Of a DNA stretch of 37,006 bases, positions 9,549 through 23,222 are shown in pieces. Under the pieces are notes generated by a model, which was not told the DNA's origin, searched no databases, and saw nothing but the letters and a program-made list of their open reading frames with translations. Position 1 is the stretch's first letter, and the number at the start of each line of letters is the position of its first letter. The position numbers were made by a program, and so were the translations under genes. The stretch comes from Fomitopsis serialis (taxonomy: Eukaryota; Basidiomycota; Agaricomycetes; Polyporales; Fomitopsidaceae), in the NCBI RefSeq assembly GCF_022376445.1, contig NW_025955344.1:1-37006 (forward strand), read 5' to 3'.

Positions 9549-10136
9549 TCAGTCGAGCTCTTCGATCTCCATGCCACGTGCGAACAACACATCGTCGTCA
9601 AATTCGCGTGCCATCAACTCCTCGTCGTTCCTGAGGAAGTGAGAGGCGAAGTGGAAGAGGCCTTTGGCGACATGGCCGGCGACCTTCCCCGCTTTGCTGC
9701 GGGCCTCGAGGTCCCGGGCGAGGACCTCATCGTCGTCGAGGGCGCGAAGGAATAGCTCGGGCTCCTCCTCGATGGCACGCGCAAGGACTGGGTCCTCGCG
9801 CTTGAGAAAGTGGGAGGCGATGTGGAAGAGGCCCTTGGCGACATGGCCGGCGACTTTGCCTGCCTTGCTGCGGGCCTCAAGATCCCCGTTCAATTCGCGA
9901 GCGTAGAGTTCCTCGTCGAAGTCGCGGCCGTACAATTCGGCTGCCATGGCGTCACGCGCCTCGAGCTCGCCATTATAATCACGGGCAGCAAGGGCATTGC
10001 TATGCAAGCATGAGACCAAACTACCTTCGACGCTTGACAGCGGTATAAAGACTTACGAGAGGGAGATGGGAACGGCCAATGATGGCGCGGCGGAGGCGGC
10101 GGCGAGGATAACAGCGACAGCGACGGTAGTACGCAT
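9549..10136 (-). CDS. Secreted precursor with two cationic helical repeats
   Basis: There are two exons (10057-10136 and 9549-9999) with a 57-nt intron at 10000-10056, giving 176 residues. The start MRTTVAVAVILAAASAAPSL is a signal peptide, with cleavage likely near LAVP. The rest alternates acidic segments full of Asp, Glu and Leu with recurrent -AR-, -GR- or -KR- sites (ELEAR-D, ELYGR-D, ELYAR-E, FLKR-ED, VLAR-A, LMAR-E, LFAR-G). Inside are two almost identical basic segments, SKAGKVAGHVAKGLFHIASH and SKAGKVAGHVAKGLFHFASH. Both are preceded by DLEAR; the first is followed by FLKR-ED and the second by FLR-NDE. They contain no acidic residue and look amphipathic. This layout suits a Kex2-type processed repeat precursor releasing cationic peptides, but no product is known and the role is inference. 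The C-terminus is EIEELD. It is related to the gene at 2414-3436. Confidence 0.78.
9630..9698 (-). repeat. Cationic peptide repeat, copy 2
   Basis: This codes for the second basic segment (spliced residues about 128-150), beginning SKAGKVAGHVAKGLFHFASH. It is bounded by LEAR and FLR-ND. It differs from copy 1 by Ile to Phe inside the core and at its C-terminal end, where the dibasic KR is replaced by a single Arg. Confidence 0.8.
9798..9869 (-). repeat. Cationic peptide repeat, copy 1
   Basis: This codes for the first basic segment (spliced residues about 71-94), beginning SKAGKVAGHVAKGLFHIASH and ending FLKR. It carries four Lys and one Arg with no acidic residue. The DNA of the two copies is nearly identical over about 70 bases, with copy spacing of 171 bases. 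Confidence 0.8.
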
Positions 10137-10414
10137 GATGATCAGTGACTTGGGGTGATCGTGTAGGTTGGGTTTGAGTGTAGGGAATGTGGTCGTTGAA
10201 CAGTCGTGAAGGTGAATGCAATAAGATAAAACAAGTAAGGCTGCAAAGCACGCACGAGGAAGGCGAGAAAGAGGAGTCATGAGTATGAGACACCATGCTA
10301 CGAAACCACAGGCGGGAGACTTACCAACCAGTACCTGTGCTTGGGAAGTCTTGAGCTCCGAGAAGTTGAAAGGGCTAAGGGCTGGGGAACCCGAGTTTAC
10401 CAGCCGGGTTTATA
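10137..10414 (-). promoter_or_regulatory. TATA box and 5'-UTR with predicted intron, cationic precursor gene
   Basis: TATAAA on the minus strand lies at 10409-10414. The leader ends AAGCACAGGTACTGGTTG at a GTAAGT donor. The predicted UTR intron is 10241-10324 (84 nt), with acceptor TTTGCAG followed by CCTTACTTGTTTTATCTT. The blocks beside both splice sites match the leader at 3437-3691. Confidence 0.6.
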
Positions 10415-12788
10415 TTCGATGAGAGCGATGGAGCAAGTTGCAAGCAATCGGCAACATCCAGCCGCAAGCTCCAGTGCCGTAACGCTGAAAGACCAAAAGG
10501 GGCGATCCCGGCAGGAGGTTCGTCATCAATCGGACATGCGTCAAGTACGCGATCAAAACAACTTGCAGCAACACCGCTCGATTACCACACGGGAGCGTCC
10601 ATCGCCAACAGAACTAGATGCAGTGCTGCCGTGCCTGTGTCGACTGCTGGAGCTACTTACCGTCTCACGCTTGCGTCGCCGCCATGATAGATGTCCACCA
10701 ACTTGAAGCGCACTGGCCGCTCTGTGGCGTCTCCTATTGCATTCACGACCACTGAGCCGTGTAAAGGTGATACGTGCCAATGATATATATCCCTGCTCAC
10801 CGTCAGAACTAGCATATGTAACACGATTTCCCGTTCACGACCACAGATGTGGTATGTATTGAGGCTATTCCTGTACGTGAGAACCGGCGAAAACAACCTG
10901 ACTAACGACGACGTAACGGAGGGCGCTGTAAAGCCAACAGATTGATAAAGCTCCCTGACCAGCGCGTCCCCGTTGGGTTCCGACACCAGTTGGACAAATG
11001 CACATTTGAATAGCGGCCCTATGATTGCTCTACACTGACAATGATGTCTGAGCGCGAATTCCGTCGATAATGACACTGCCTGCCTGTGATGGGACGCATG
11101 TCCATGCAATGCAAACCTGGAGGCGTGTCTTCGCCGAACAGATTTGCGGCGAGCGTTCTCAACAGCAAAAGGCTGTTGATCGACCATAGGATGCCCAAAA
11201 ACCGAAGCCGACTCAGAGCACTAGGTTGCGTAGCCGTCGGGGTGAGGGTAGTGTAGCCTCGGAGATCCTAATACAGGTGCGATACGCCTGGAAGGGTCAC
11301 AGCGTCAGCGACAAGAAACGCTGGAACTGTTTGGTGTACTCGTCGGATAGATCATTGGGGTCCGGAGGGCCTTGAGGTTAGTACATCAGAGTACATCCCG
11401 CGTCTAGCGCGTCCAAAGACAGTCACACCACACGTGCTCCGTGACAAGCGTGGCACTGCGTTCAACAGCGCCCCGCGACTCTCCAGGAGAGGCTCAGCGT
11501 TCAGATTCAAACGTTCATGCAGTGGTGTGCAAGTATATACTTGGGCGGGCGCAGTGAGTACCCCGTTTCATCCTCGTTGCTTATCCATGATTGATATGAC
11601 ATCGACTCCAGCGAGGCAACGCACATACGGCCCCGCTTTGTCGGAGTGATTCGTGCGGTACATCTACATTGCTTCACGGGCTCATGCATTGCGCATCAGG
11701 ACCTTTTTTCAATAATTCGAGTTGCTCTGCAGACTCAATCACGCTGCACAGCTCTGGGAAGCGTGCTAGTGTGACACCGTGCTGATGCATTATTCCAGGG
11801 CTCTCGATGGGGCTCAATTGAGGATTTCCGTGGATTGCGATGTGGAGCCTGCGTAGCAAGCCGGCGGCGGCGCCAACTCCTCCTCGGCTGTAGACGCGCA
11901 GGATACTACGTGTATAAAGTCCCAATCGAGACGCTGTCATCGACACTCATCATTCTGTTCAAGTCGACGTTTGGCAGACGTCTTATCAATGCCGGCGACT
12001 GTGGCGGACACAACCCCAGATTTTCGTCGATGTTCCTCCAATACTTGGTGCAACAAGCAAAGTGCTGGCATATGCGGTACGTTTGTATGAACCTTCGCCT
12101 GACAGCCTGGGGAGAGTGTGAAGCCACTTTGCAAGACATGCTGGTCTTCGATAAGTACATGGCCCTCCCTCCTCGCTCTCACGCCGTTGATGCCAGGTGC
12201 AACAGTGAAGCGGCGTAAACTGGGCGAACAAAAGAGGCTGGTTACGCTCACAGCGTGCGGCGCGTGCTCTCACACGCTGGATCAAACATGCCCGTCTGCT
12301 GTCGCTTAAAGGGCTGGCCCAAATATAACGGGCACACTTCGGAGACGTCAGTCACGGTGCGACTCTGTTGTAACCATTCATACATCGGCACATGAAGGCC
12401 TCGAGAATCCTTTGAAAGCTGTGCGCTGCCGTGCGTTCTCTGTGAAAAGTGTCATGTCTGCTCGTTGACTTGTGAGATATCGCCGTCGCCAGTACCTTGA
12501 CACTGACAGATGGATTCCGACTTCGAACTGATGCATATATTCTAGACAACTGACAGCAAGAACGTGGTGCGATGCTGAACCCGAAGCTGGAATGTGCTCC
12601 ATCAGGCGTGGTGTGCGATTCAAGAATGATCTTGCATGGGAATGACAGTGCACCACTCCAAACCCCGTGCACAAGAGGTACATTGCCTTCTCAGTTCGCG
12701 CTCTCCACGGACAAGGGGTATCGACTAATAGTCATACACCTCACATCTCATTTACTTCTACCTTCTGACTAAGCCCCTGAGCGCAGAC
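10415..12788. other. Gene-poor 2.4 kb, nothing recognised
   Basis: No recognisable gene was found here. The longest frame (10657-11187, minus, 176 codons) has no motif, no splice logic and no known similarity that I can see. Several overlapping frames around 11835-12250 are equally anonymous. GC content looks lower than in the flanking genes. The region may hold non-coding transcripts or decayed sequence, but nothing can be supported. Confidence 0.4.
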
Positions 12789-15700
12789 CTAGAGCCCGAC
12801 CCACTCAAAGCCCTTCTCTATCCTGAACGAGGCCGCGAGCGTCAAGGCCTCCGGCGCGCTGCTCCTCCCGACGCGCACGGCGTACTCGCCGTCCTCGACG
12901 ACCCAGCGCGCGATGCGCTCCTCCCAGTACGACACCGCGTACTTGTCCAGCGCGAGTGTCACGGTTTCGCTCTTGCCCGGCGTAAGGTCCTTCACCTTCT
13001 TGAACGCCTTGAGCATCACCGGCGCGTGCGTGAGTTCTGATGTACTCGGCAGAGTGATGTAGAGCTGGACGACGTCGGAGCCAGGGACGACGCCCGTGTT
13101 CTTGATGGTGACCTTGGCGGTGAGCTGGAAGTCGCCGTTCGAGACGGTGGGCTTTGAGAGCGACAGGGCGGAGTAGCTGAACGTCGTGTAGGAGAGACCG
13201 TGGCTGAGGGAGACGCGCCGGTGAGCGCGCGGCTCACATTGAAGACCCCGTATCCATGACTCACCCGAAGTACCACTGCGGAGCAAACTTGCGGTGGTGG
13301 AAGTGTTTGTAACCCTGTGGCAGCCTCAGCGAAGCGCACACACCGACGCCATAGATATGCACATACCACGAAGAGGTCCTCCGCATACCGAACCTTGCCG
13401 TTCTCCGAGTGGAAGTGCCCGTGGCTGCCATAGTCCTCCAGCCGCTTCGCGAACGTGAGCGTCATCCGCCCACTCGGATTCACCTTCCCCGCCACGACAT
13501 CCCCGATCGCCTCGCCCGTCGCGTTGCCCAGGTACCACGCATGCACGATCGCCGGGACCTCGTCCGCCCACGGCATCGTGATGCTCGACCCGCTCTGCGT
13601 CACGACGACCGTCCGCTTGTTCGCTGCGGCCACCTTCGCCACGAGCTCATCCGTGCGCGGCGGGAGCACGAGCGTCGTGCGGTCGTAGCCCTCCGTCTCC
13701 CAATCTGCGTTGAGCCCGACGACGGCGATGACGGCATCCGCCTCGCTCGCAAGCCGCACGGCCTCGGCCATGAGCACGTCGGGGTCCACGACTTCCTGGC
13801 CACCGAGCCGCACGCCCGGGTTCGAGTCCATGACCGCCTCGTCGGGGTCGTTCGGCGCGGGCGCGCGCACGTTGCAGAACTCAACGAGGATGTCGTGCTT
13901 GGTGCCCGCTTTGAGCTGCACAGTGCCCTTCTCTTCTGCGGAGCCTGAGCCGAAGAAGGCGTCGCCGCGCGTCTGCTTCGTCCAGTTGTCCACGACGAGC
14001 TTGCCGTCGACGAAGAGCTGGAGGGGGAGGGAATCAGGCTGAGACGCGATAGCAAGAGGGAGCACTGACCTTCGCCCGTCCGGCGGATGTCAACCCAAAC
14101 TCGAAGAGACAGTCCTTCTCCTTCGGCTTCAGCTGGCCCTTGACCTTGAGCGTCCATCGCTTCGTGAGCTCGGCAGGGTACGATGTGCTGTGTCCAACTC
14201 AGCTCTCATACTCAACCCCTACCACCCCGATGCGACTCACCTAAAGAACATCCTCGTCTCGTCAATGTACTGCTCCTTGATCGGAGCGCCCACGGGCGTC
14301 ATACTCTCGTCGTTCTCATGCGCGTACCACTCGCCCACCCAGCCGCGCCGCCCGTCCTTTGTGAACATGTCATAGTCGAGCGACGGCGTGAGCATCGTCG
14401 CGCGCGCGCCCTCGCAGTACGTGATCTCTACGCCGGGGTCGAGCGCCTTGAGCGCCGCGACGAGCCCGTCGTGCGGGTTCGTGAAGTAGGATGGCTTCAG
14501 CGCTGCGGAGCCGCCCCCGCTAAGGACCACCGCCTTCGCGTTACCGCCGACGATCGCGATTTTCTTCAGGCCTTGCTCCTGATCGGGCGTGAGTGGTATA
14601 GCCTGAGGGGGCGGTGAGGAGAGGGAAGGGACGTACCCTGGGCTTGAGCGGGAGGACGTTCCCCTCGTTCTTGAGGAGGACGATCGACTCTGCGGCGAGC
14701 CGGCGCATGAGCGCCTTCTCCTCGGGCGTGTCGAGCGTGTGCTCCAGACCATCGCCGTCGAGGATCTGTGTCGTGGGTTCAGCGGGCGGCCTGCGTGGGC
14801 ACGGACGCCGTGCGTACCTCGGGCGCTGCCTTGGCGCACTTCTGCACGAGCTCGAGGACCTTGGCGGCGCGTTCCTTGACGGTGCGCTTCATGATCTTCC
14901 TGCTCTGGATGCTACATCGGGCACATGTGCGGTCAGCCCGAAATAGCTAGTGCGTAAGTATGGAGCGCGCACGCACGAGCGGTTCATGAGATCAAGGGTG
15001 CGCCACTTGTTCGTGCCCGGCATCTCGAGGTCGAGCCCGGCGTTGATCGCATGGTCTATGGAATACACACCAAACCTGTGGGATGGCCACGGCCGGTGAG
15101 TGTCCTGCGCGCGAGGTTTCGCTGAATGGCGCACCAGTCACTCATGACCAGGGCGTCGCTGCCCCATTCCGCGCGCAGAATGTCGCGGATGATCTTGGGA
15201 TTCTCCGAGAGGTGCGTGCCATTGACGCGGTTGTAACTGGGAAGAAGGGTGTGTGGTCAGCGTGAGAGCATGGTCTGGGAAATCGCGGGTGCAATGTTGC
15301 ATGCTTCGCCGCTGCGCCGAGGATCTCTGAAGGCATTAGGTGTCTCGGCGTCATAGTAGCGGCGACGACAGACGATGCGGCACGCCGCGAAGGAATTCTC
15401 CGGGAAGGGGACGAAACAGAATCGTTGCGAGAGAAGACGTACGCAGTCATGTAGCACCAGGGCTTCGCGTGCTTCTCAGCGATCATGAAGGGCATCATGT
15501 AAATCTCCCTGAGGGCACGCTCGCTGACGATGGAGTCGTACGCCATACGGTCGTTCTCCTTGTCGTTGGTGGCAAAGTGCTTGATGCAAGCAGCGATGCC
15601 GCCCTCTTGGACGCCGTTGATGTACGCGGCGGCAATGGTGCCTGAGAGGTGGGGGTCTTCGGAGAAGGACTCGAAGGAGCGGCCGCCGAGGGGGTTGCGC

Positions 15701-16094
15701 TGGGTGTTGCAGGTGGGGCCGAGCCACACGGAAGCGGCCTTGAGCTTGGCCTCTTGTGCGAGGAGCTTCAGGCCGACCTCGTGCATGAGTTCGGTGTCAA
15801 AGGTAGCGGCCAGGCCTGTGGCGGAGGGCAAGCACTTTGCGGGGGTGCCCATGAAGAAGTGGTTGCCTCGAATGCCTGAGCGAGTCTGCGTGAGGTCGTC
15901 TGCTCGGGGACACATGGTGGGGTGGGGAACGTACCGTTCGGGCCATCACTCGTCTTGATAGCGGGGATGGAGAGCCTGGGGACGGCATAGGTGTGCCAGA
16001 AGCCGACGCCAGCGGTGAGGAGGATGGCCTCGTCTGTGGTGAGCTGGTCGACGACGTCCTGGACGTCCACCTGTGCAAAGTCGGACGGCGGCAT
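12789..16094 (-). CDS. GH3 beta-glucosidase with PA14 domain, intracellular type
   Basis: This encodes a glycoside hydrolase family 3 beta-glucosidase of 862 residues that releases glucose from cellobiose and other beta-glucosides. The 11 exons (high to low) are 16094-15935, 15875-15443, 15236-15135, 15075-14977, 14911-14818, 14765-14637, 14578-14241, 14187-14070, 14017-13367, 13314-13265 and 13203-12789. The N-terminal GH3 barrel has [41 protein letters not shown] and the nucleophile Asp (about residue 231) in LVMSDWFG. The GH3 C-domain starts near [15 protein letters not shown]. It is interrupted by a PA14 module (about residues 390-540, with [12 protein letters not shown]), and resumes with [22 protein letters not shown] fibronectin III-like domain ([10 protein letters not shown] onward) ends the protein. 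There is no signal peptide, so it is probably cytosolic, like the fungal bglF/K type. The intron at 15237-15442 is unusually long (206 nt). Confidence 0.95.
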
Positions 16095-17006
16095 TGCGTG
16101 TGGTCAAAACAGAGGGGGAGGGTGAGCGAGAGGGGTGCGCACGCTGAGAGCAAGACGGCGCAGGATGTGCAGAAGGGGCCATGGCTGGCCGCTTTAAAGC
16201 GATGGAGGACTCGGAGGACGAGCAGATGCACAGACGCGCCTCCGACAATTCTCCGAAAGCCGGCATTCGGTCCGCCACGTGCCTCCCCCGCCCTCTTTCC
16301 CCGCTTCTCGCCAGCCACCGCGCCCCGTCTGCCTGTCTTCAGGAACACTTCGCTCACCTGTGCGCCCTGGAGAGGTCTCGACGCAGTCGAGTCGTCTTTA
16401 CCCGCCGGCAACACAAGTCTCCGTGTCGCTGGTGCGTGTGATTCACGCGTGCATGTAGATAGACTCGGAGCGTTGTCAGCCACCCGCCAAGTACCCCCTT
16501 CTCGACATACATGCATCCTTGGAGCACATATGATTTCTTCTATCTTCGAATCCGCACCCCTGTGCTTCCCACCTGGGTTCACAGCAACAGACATGACATT
16601 ACCTCAACCGTTCGGGGGCACGGATCTCGTCGATTGTTACCCTTTCACTGCATCCTGCTCGCAGCTATGTAGAATGATCCTGTCTGCTCGCGTGACCCTC
16701 TGTTCCGTCTGAATACCGCTCTACCTCCATGCCTCCTTCCCGATGATCTAGTAGGTGATTGCTGTTCTGTTCGGCAGCTGTCTCATCCCATGGCCAGACG
16801 TGTACGGCGGTGCATAGCCTACCGGGCAACAGGTCATTTAGTGCCACGATGAATGTACATGCGACCAAATGTCATATACTTGTGCATCTATACAGCTTCA
16901 TAGATAGGTGGCTTCAGAGCGATGCAACCGACAGCAGAGACACGGCAAAGAAATAGACAGGTAAAAGTCAGCACCCCTAGATCCTGAGTAGGACGGAAGC
17001 CTCGTG
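16095..17006. promoter_or_regulatory. Beta-glucosidase promoter region
   Basis: These 912 bases separate the GH3 start from the RAD7 stop. On the minus strand a TTTAAA-type element lies near 16192. Two GCGGGG sites (plus-strand CCCCGC at 16286-16291 and 16299-16304) match the fungal CreA/Mig1 consensus SYGGRG about 200 nt upstream of the ATG. Glucose repression would suit this enzyme, but such short sites are common by chance in GC-rich DNA. Confidence 0.35.
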
Positions 17007-19258
17007 TCATGAGACGAGTTGACCCGCCTCGACGCCGATAATATTGATGCCCCGCTACGTAGGTCTGTTAGCACTGTATCACCAAGATGCAACAAACACC
17101 ACGGCTCACCTTACGCGGACAGCCCACCGTCAGCCTCTGGCACCCCCATACCTTGACCTCGCTGAGAGTCTGACAACTCTCAACCAGGCTCTTGACAACC
17201 CAATCGTCCACCTCCCTACAAAAGCCGATATCTAGCGTCCGCAGATTGGGTGCGCGCGCAGCGATCGTCTGCAGCGAGTCCTGCGACGTCTCCTTCCAGT
17301 CGTGCACGTTCAGATGCCTCAGCGCAGGCCCCGAGTGCTCCAGCAGCGCGAACAGCGCGTCCGTCCCGAGCTGGTGGTTCCGCGATATGTCGATCACCTC
17401 CAGGGGTGGGTTCGGCACCTTGCCTGCCGTCTGCGCCGTCGCGACCCAGGTGTCGAAGAACTCTGCCACGCCCGCGTTCGTCAGCTCGGGCGTGCCGACG
17501 AGCTTGAGCGACGTCAGCTGGCGCATGTGCGGCTTGAGGCCCTTGAAGAGGAACTGGTCGGTGAGGTCGCGGTTGGAGGAGAGGTCGAGGTGCGTGAGGG
17601 CGCCGCCGACCGCGGCGACGAGGTCGAGGAGCGCCTCCTCGCTCAGCGGGTCGGGTGTGCCAGCCGAACCGGGCTTGGAGATCTCGAGCGAGGTGAGCGT
17701 CCCGGCGAGGGGCTTCAATAGCTTGAGGAAGGCGTCTTCTATGAGGCCGATCTCGGAAAGACGCAGTTCTTTGAGACCCTTGCAGCTCTCAACGAGCGCG
17801 CGCATACAGTCGAGGTCGAAGCGCGGACTTTGCGTGATGAGGAAGCCTTCGAGGGATGGGTGGGCCCGAAGGAAGTCTTGCCATGCGAGAGTTCTGACGA
17901 GGAAGGGACCGAGCAGCTCGAGGCGCTTGAGATTCGGTAGAGCAGTCTTCCAGTGCGTCATCACCTCGTCGTTGATGCGTCCGCAATAGTCAAGACGCAG
18001 GTGTGTCAGATTAGGGTTGAGATTGGCGAGCGCGCAGAGCGCAGGGGGTTCCAAGTCTGCAACGCTATCTTAGGTTGGCCGGCGGGGAGGGATGAACTTA
18101 CGTACTGGTCACATCATATAAACTGAGCCGAGTATGCTGAACGTCGTAGAACAATGGCGCATTCTGTGCCGTACTGTATAGACCATTGTCAGCGGCGCTG
18201 TGATATAAAGATGCGCTCGGAGAAGGGCCTACTCACAGTTTTCGGCTCTTCGAGATTGTCTTCGCGATTTCGTCCATGTTGAGGTTACCGATATCGCCCA
18301 AGGCTTCGACGTCGTCGATATACGTACTGATGAGCTATACGACGTCATGAGTGCATCGCTGGTATGGAGGGTGAGGGGAGACACAGTACATCTATGCATA
18401 GAGACACCAGAGTCGGGAACTTTCTCTCCTCGAAGTGGACCACGACTCGCCTGTCTGCGGGGGCCTTGCGCTTCCTCGGTGCAGCTGGTTTCTTGAACGG
18501 GTCCGAGCCGCCTGACTTCGCGCAGGGGTGGCAGAGCCAGCCAGGCGGGGGATTCGCCGCCAGCGTGTACTTCGTCTGGGACACCGAAGCTTATTCACAT
18601 CACACAGCTCGCCCGGGCGAACGCGAGACAGACGTACCACGGTGAACTGTGTCGCGCACTTCGCACACTTTTCGAAGCTGCCCACGGGCGGCTTCGGCAG
18701 GTCGCCCTTCCACATCTTCGAGAGGGCATTGTACGGATCGTAATCCGAGTCGTCGTAGTCATCATCATCATCGCCCCCCTTTTTCGCCTTCTTCTTCGCC
18801 TTCGCCTTTTCCTTCTCCTTGAGCTTCGCCTCCGCGGCCTTGGACAGTTTACGCTTCTTCGGCGCGGGCGCCTCCTCCTCCGGCTCGTCTAGGTTGTCGG
18901 AGTCGTAGCCATCCCCGTTCTGAGAGACAGTGAGTGAGATATAGGTGGAAGGTGGCCAACCCGTAGCCGTCTGTGCGCAAGCACTCACCTCGGTAGCCCC
19001 GTGTTCTTCTCGACTCCCGTCGGCCGCTTGGTCCTGGTCCTGACCAGCAGTGCTGGGCCCCGCTTCAGGCTGGTCTTGGTTCGCATCCTGGATGCGAGTC
19101 CTCGCCCGGCGAGCGATCGTCGTAGCGGTGATGCCCGACTCCTATTTGGGGCGTGAGCCTCGGGCCACAGCAGCTGAAGTCGGGAAGGGGCAACTCACCC
19201 GCAGAAAGTCAGTGAGCGCGGAGGTGGGACCGCGGACATTGTTAGGTCTGCGGCTCAT
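17007..19258 (-). CDS. RAD7: RAD7, global-genome nucleotide excision repair
   Basis: This is the fungal RAD7 protein, partner of RAD16 in recognising UV damage in non-transcribed DNA. The 8 exons (high to low) are 19258-19199, 19141-18989, 18919-18638, 18575-18390, 18334-18237, 18173-18106, 18056-17110 and 17054-17007, giving 613 residues. The start is MSRRPNNVRGPTSALTDFLR. An acidic-basic region with a nuclear-localisation-like run follows (APKKRKLSKAAEAKLKEKEK). A four-cysteine finger is next (CAKC ... WLCHPC) with KYTLAANPPPGW between, then FEERKFPTLVSLCI. From about residue 285 the rest is leucine-rich repeats (LTHLRLDYCGRI, LKRLELLGPF, LTHLDLSSNRDLTD, LRTLDIGFCREV), ending IIGVEAGQLVS. 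Length, order and the finger are all as expected for fungal RAD7. One intron is only 49 nt (18057-18105). Confidence 0.93.
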
Positions 19259-19909
19259 GTTGTGTAGGACGCGTCGTCGTCGGTGGCCTTGTCAATATCA
19301 AGCCACCAGCGGTCCCGGGGAGAGGGTGGAAGCAGCGACGGTCAGGTCACGGTCACGACGCGTCTCATTATAAAATAAACACGTCCAAATAACGCGGTCC
19401 CGGCGCGTGCGGGCGTGCACGCCGAATCATCTTGTCCTTTCTGGGACAGCAGCCACAAAAGTGTTTGATGAGTCGAATGCCGTCCAGCCAAGAAATAGAT
19501 CGTTGCACTGCTTAGGCGAGTGAGATGAGGCTGGACAAATTGCCGGAGCACTTGGCCTTATGAGAATTTGCTCTTTCGTACGTACCACAGTCGTAGGTGG
19601 CGCGTTGAACCTCGGGCCTCCTCATGCAGCGCGGTGAATGAACGGCAAAAATACAGGTGTTCTCTCATTCTACTATAGCTAAGTCTTCTCGGGCTACGCG
19701 AGTACTTAGAGTACAGGCAACTTGGTGCACCCTAGCCATACAGTAAACATTGACTGGTACACTAGGTAAAAACGCATCAGCACTTCACAACAACAGCAAC
19801 AAGCGCACGAATTACTCCAACACGGCAGAAGAATCACAAGCAGCACACTATCACAGCAACGCTATATATCATCTAGACAAGTCCCGCGACAAGTCCCGCC
19901 ACGCAGGTA
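19259..19909. promoter_or_regulatory. RAD7 promoter and SRPK downstream gap
   Basis: These 651 bases lie between the RAD7 start and the SRPK stop, both transcribed leftward. A minus-strand TATTTTATAA near 19368-19377 is about 110 nt upstream of the RAD7 ATG. A small palindromic patch, gagtacttagagtac, lies at about 19700. I see no gene. Confidence 0.4.

Positions 19910-23222
<3,313 letters not shown>

Noticed and set aside
10657..11187. A 176-codon minus-strand frame in the gene-poor region
   Set aside because: No recognisable motif, no plausible promoter and no splice logic. It was kept only as part of the intergenic note.
13409..13948. A long plus-strand frame inside the beta-glucosidase gene
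   Set aside because: It lies antisense to a well supported GH3 exon, and its His/Arg-rich translation is typical of reverse frames of GC-rich genes.
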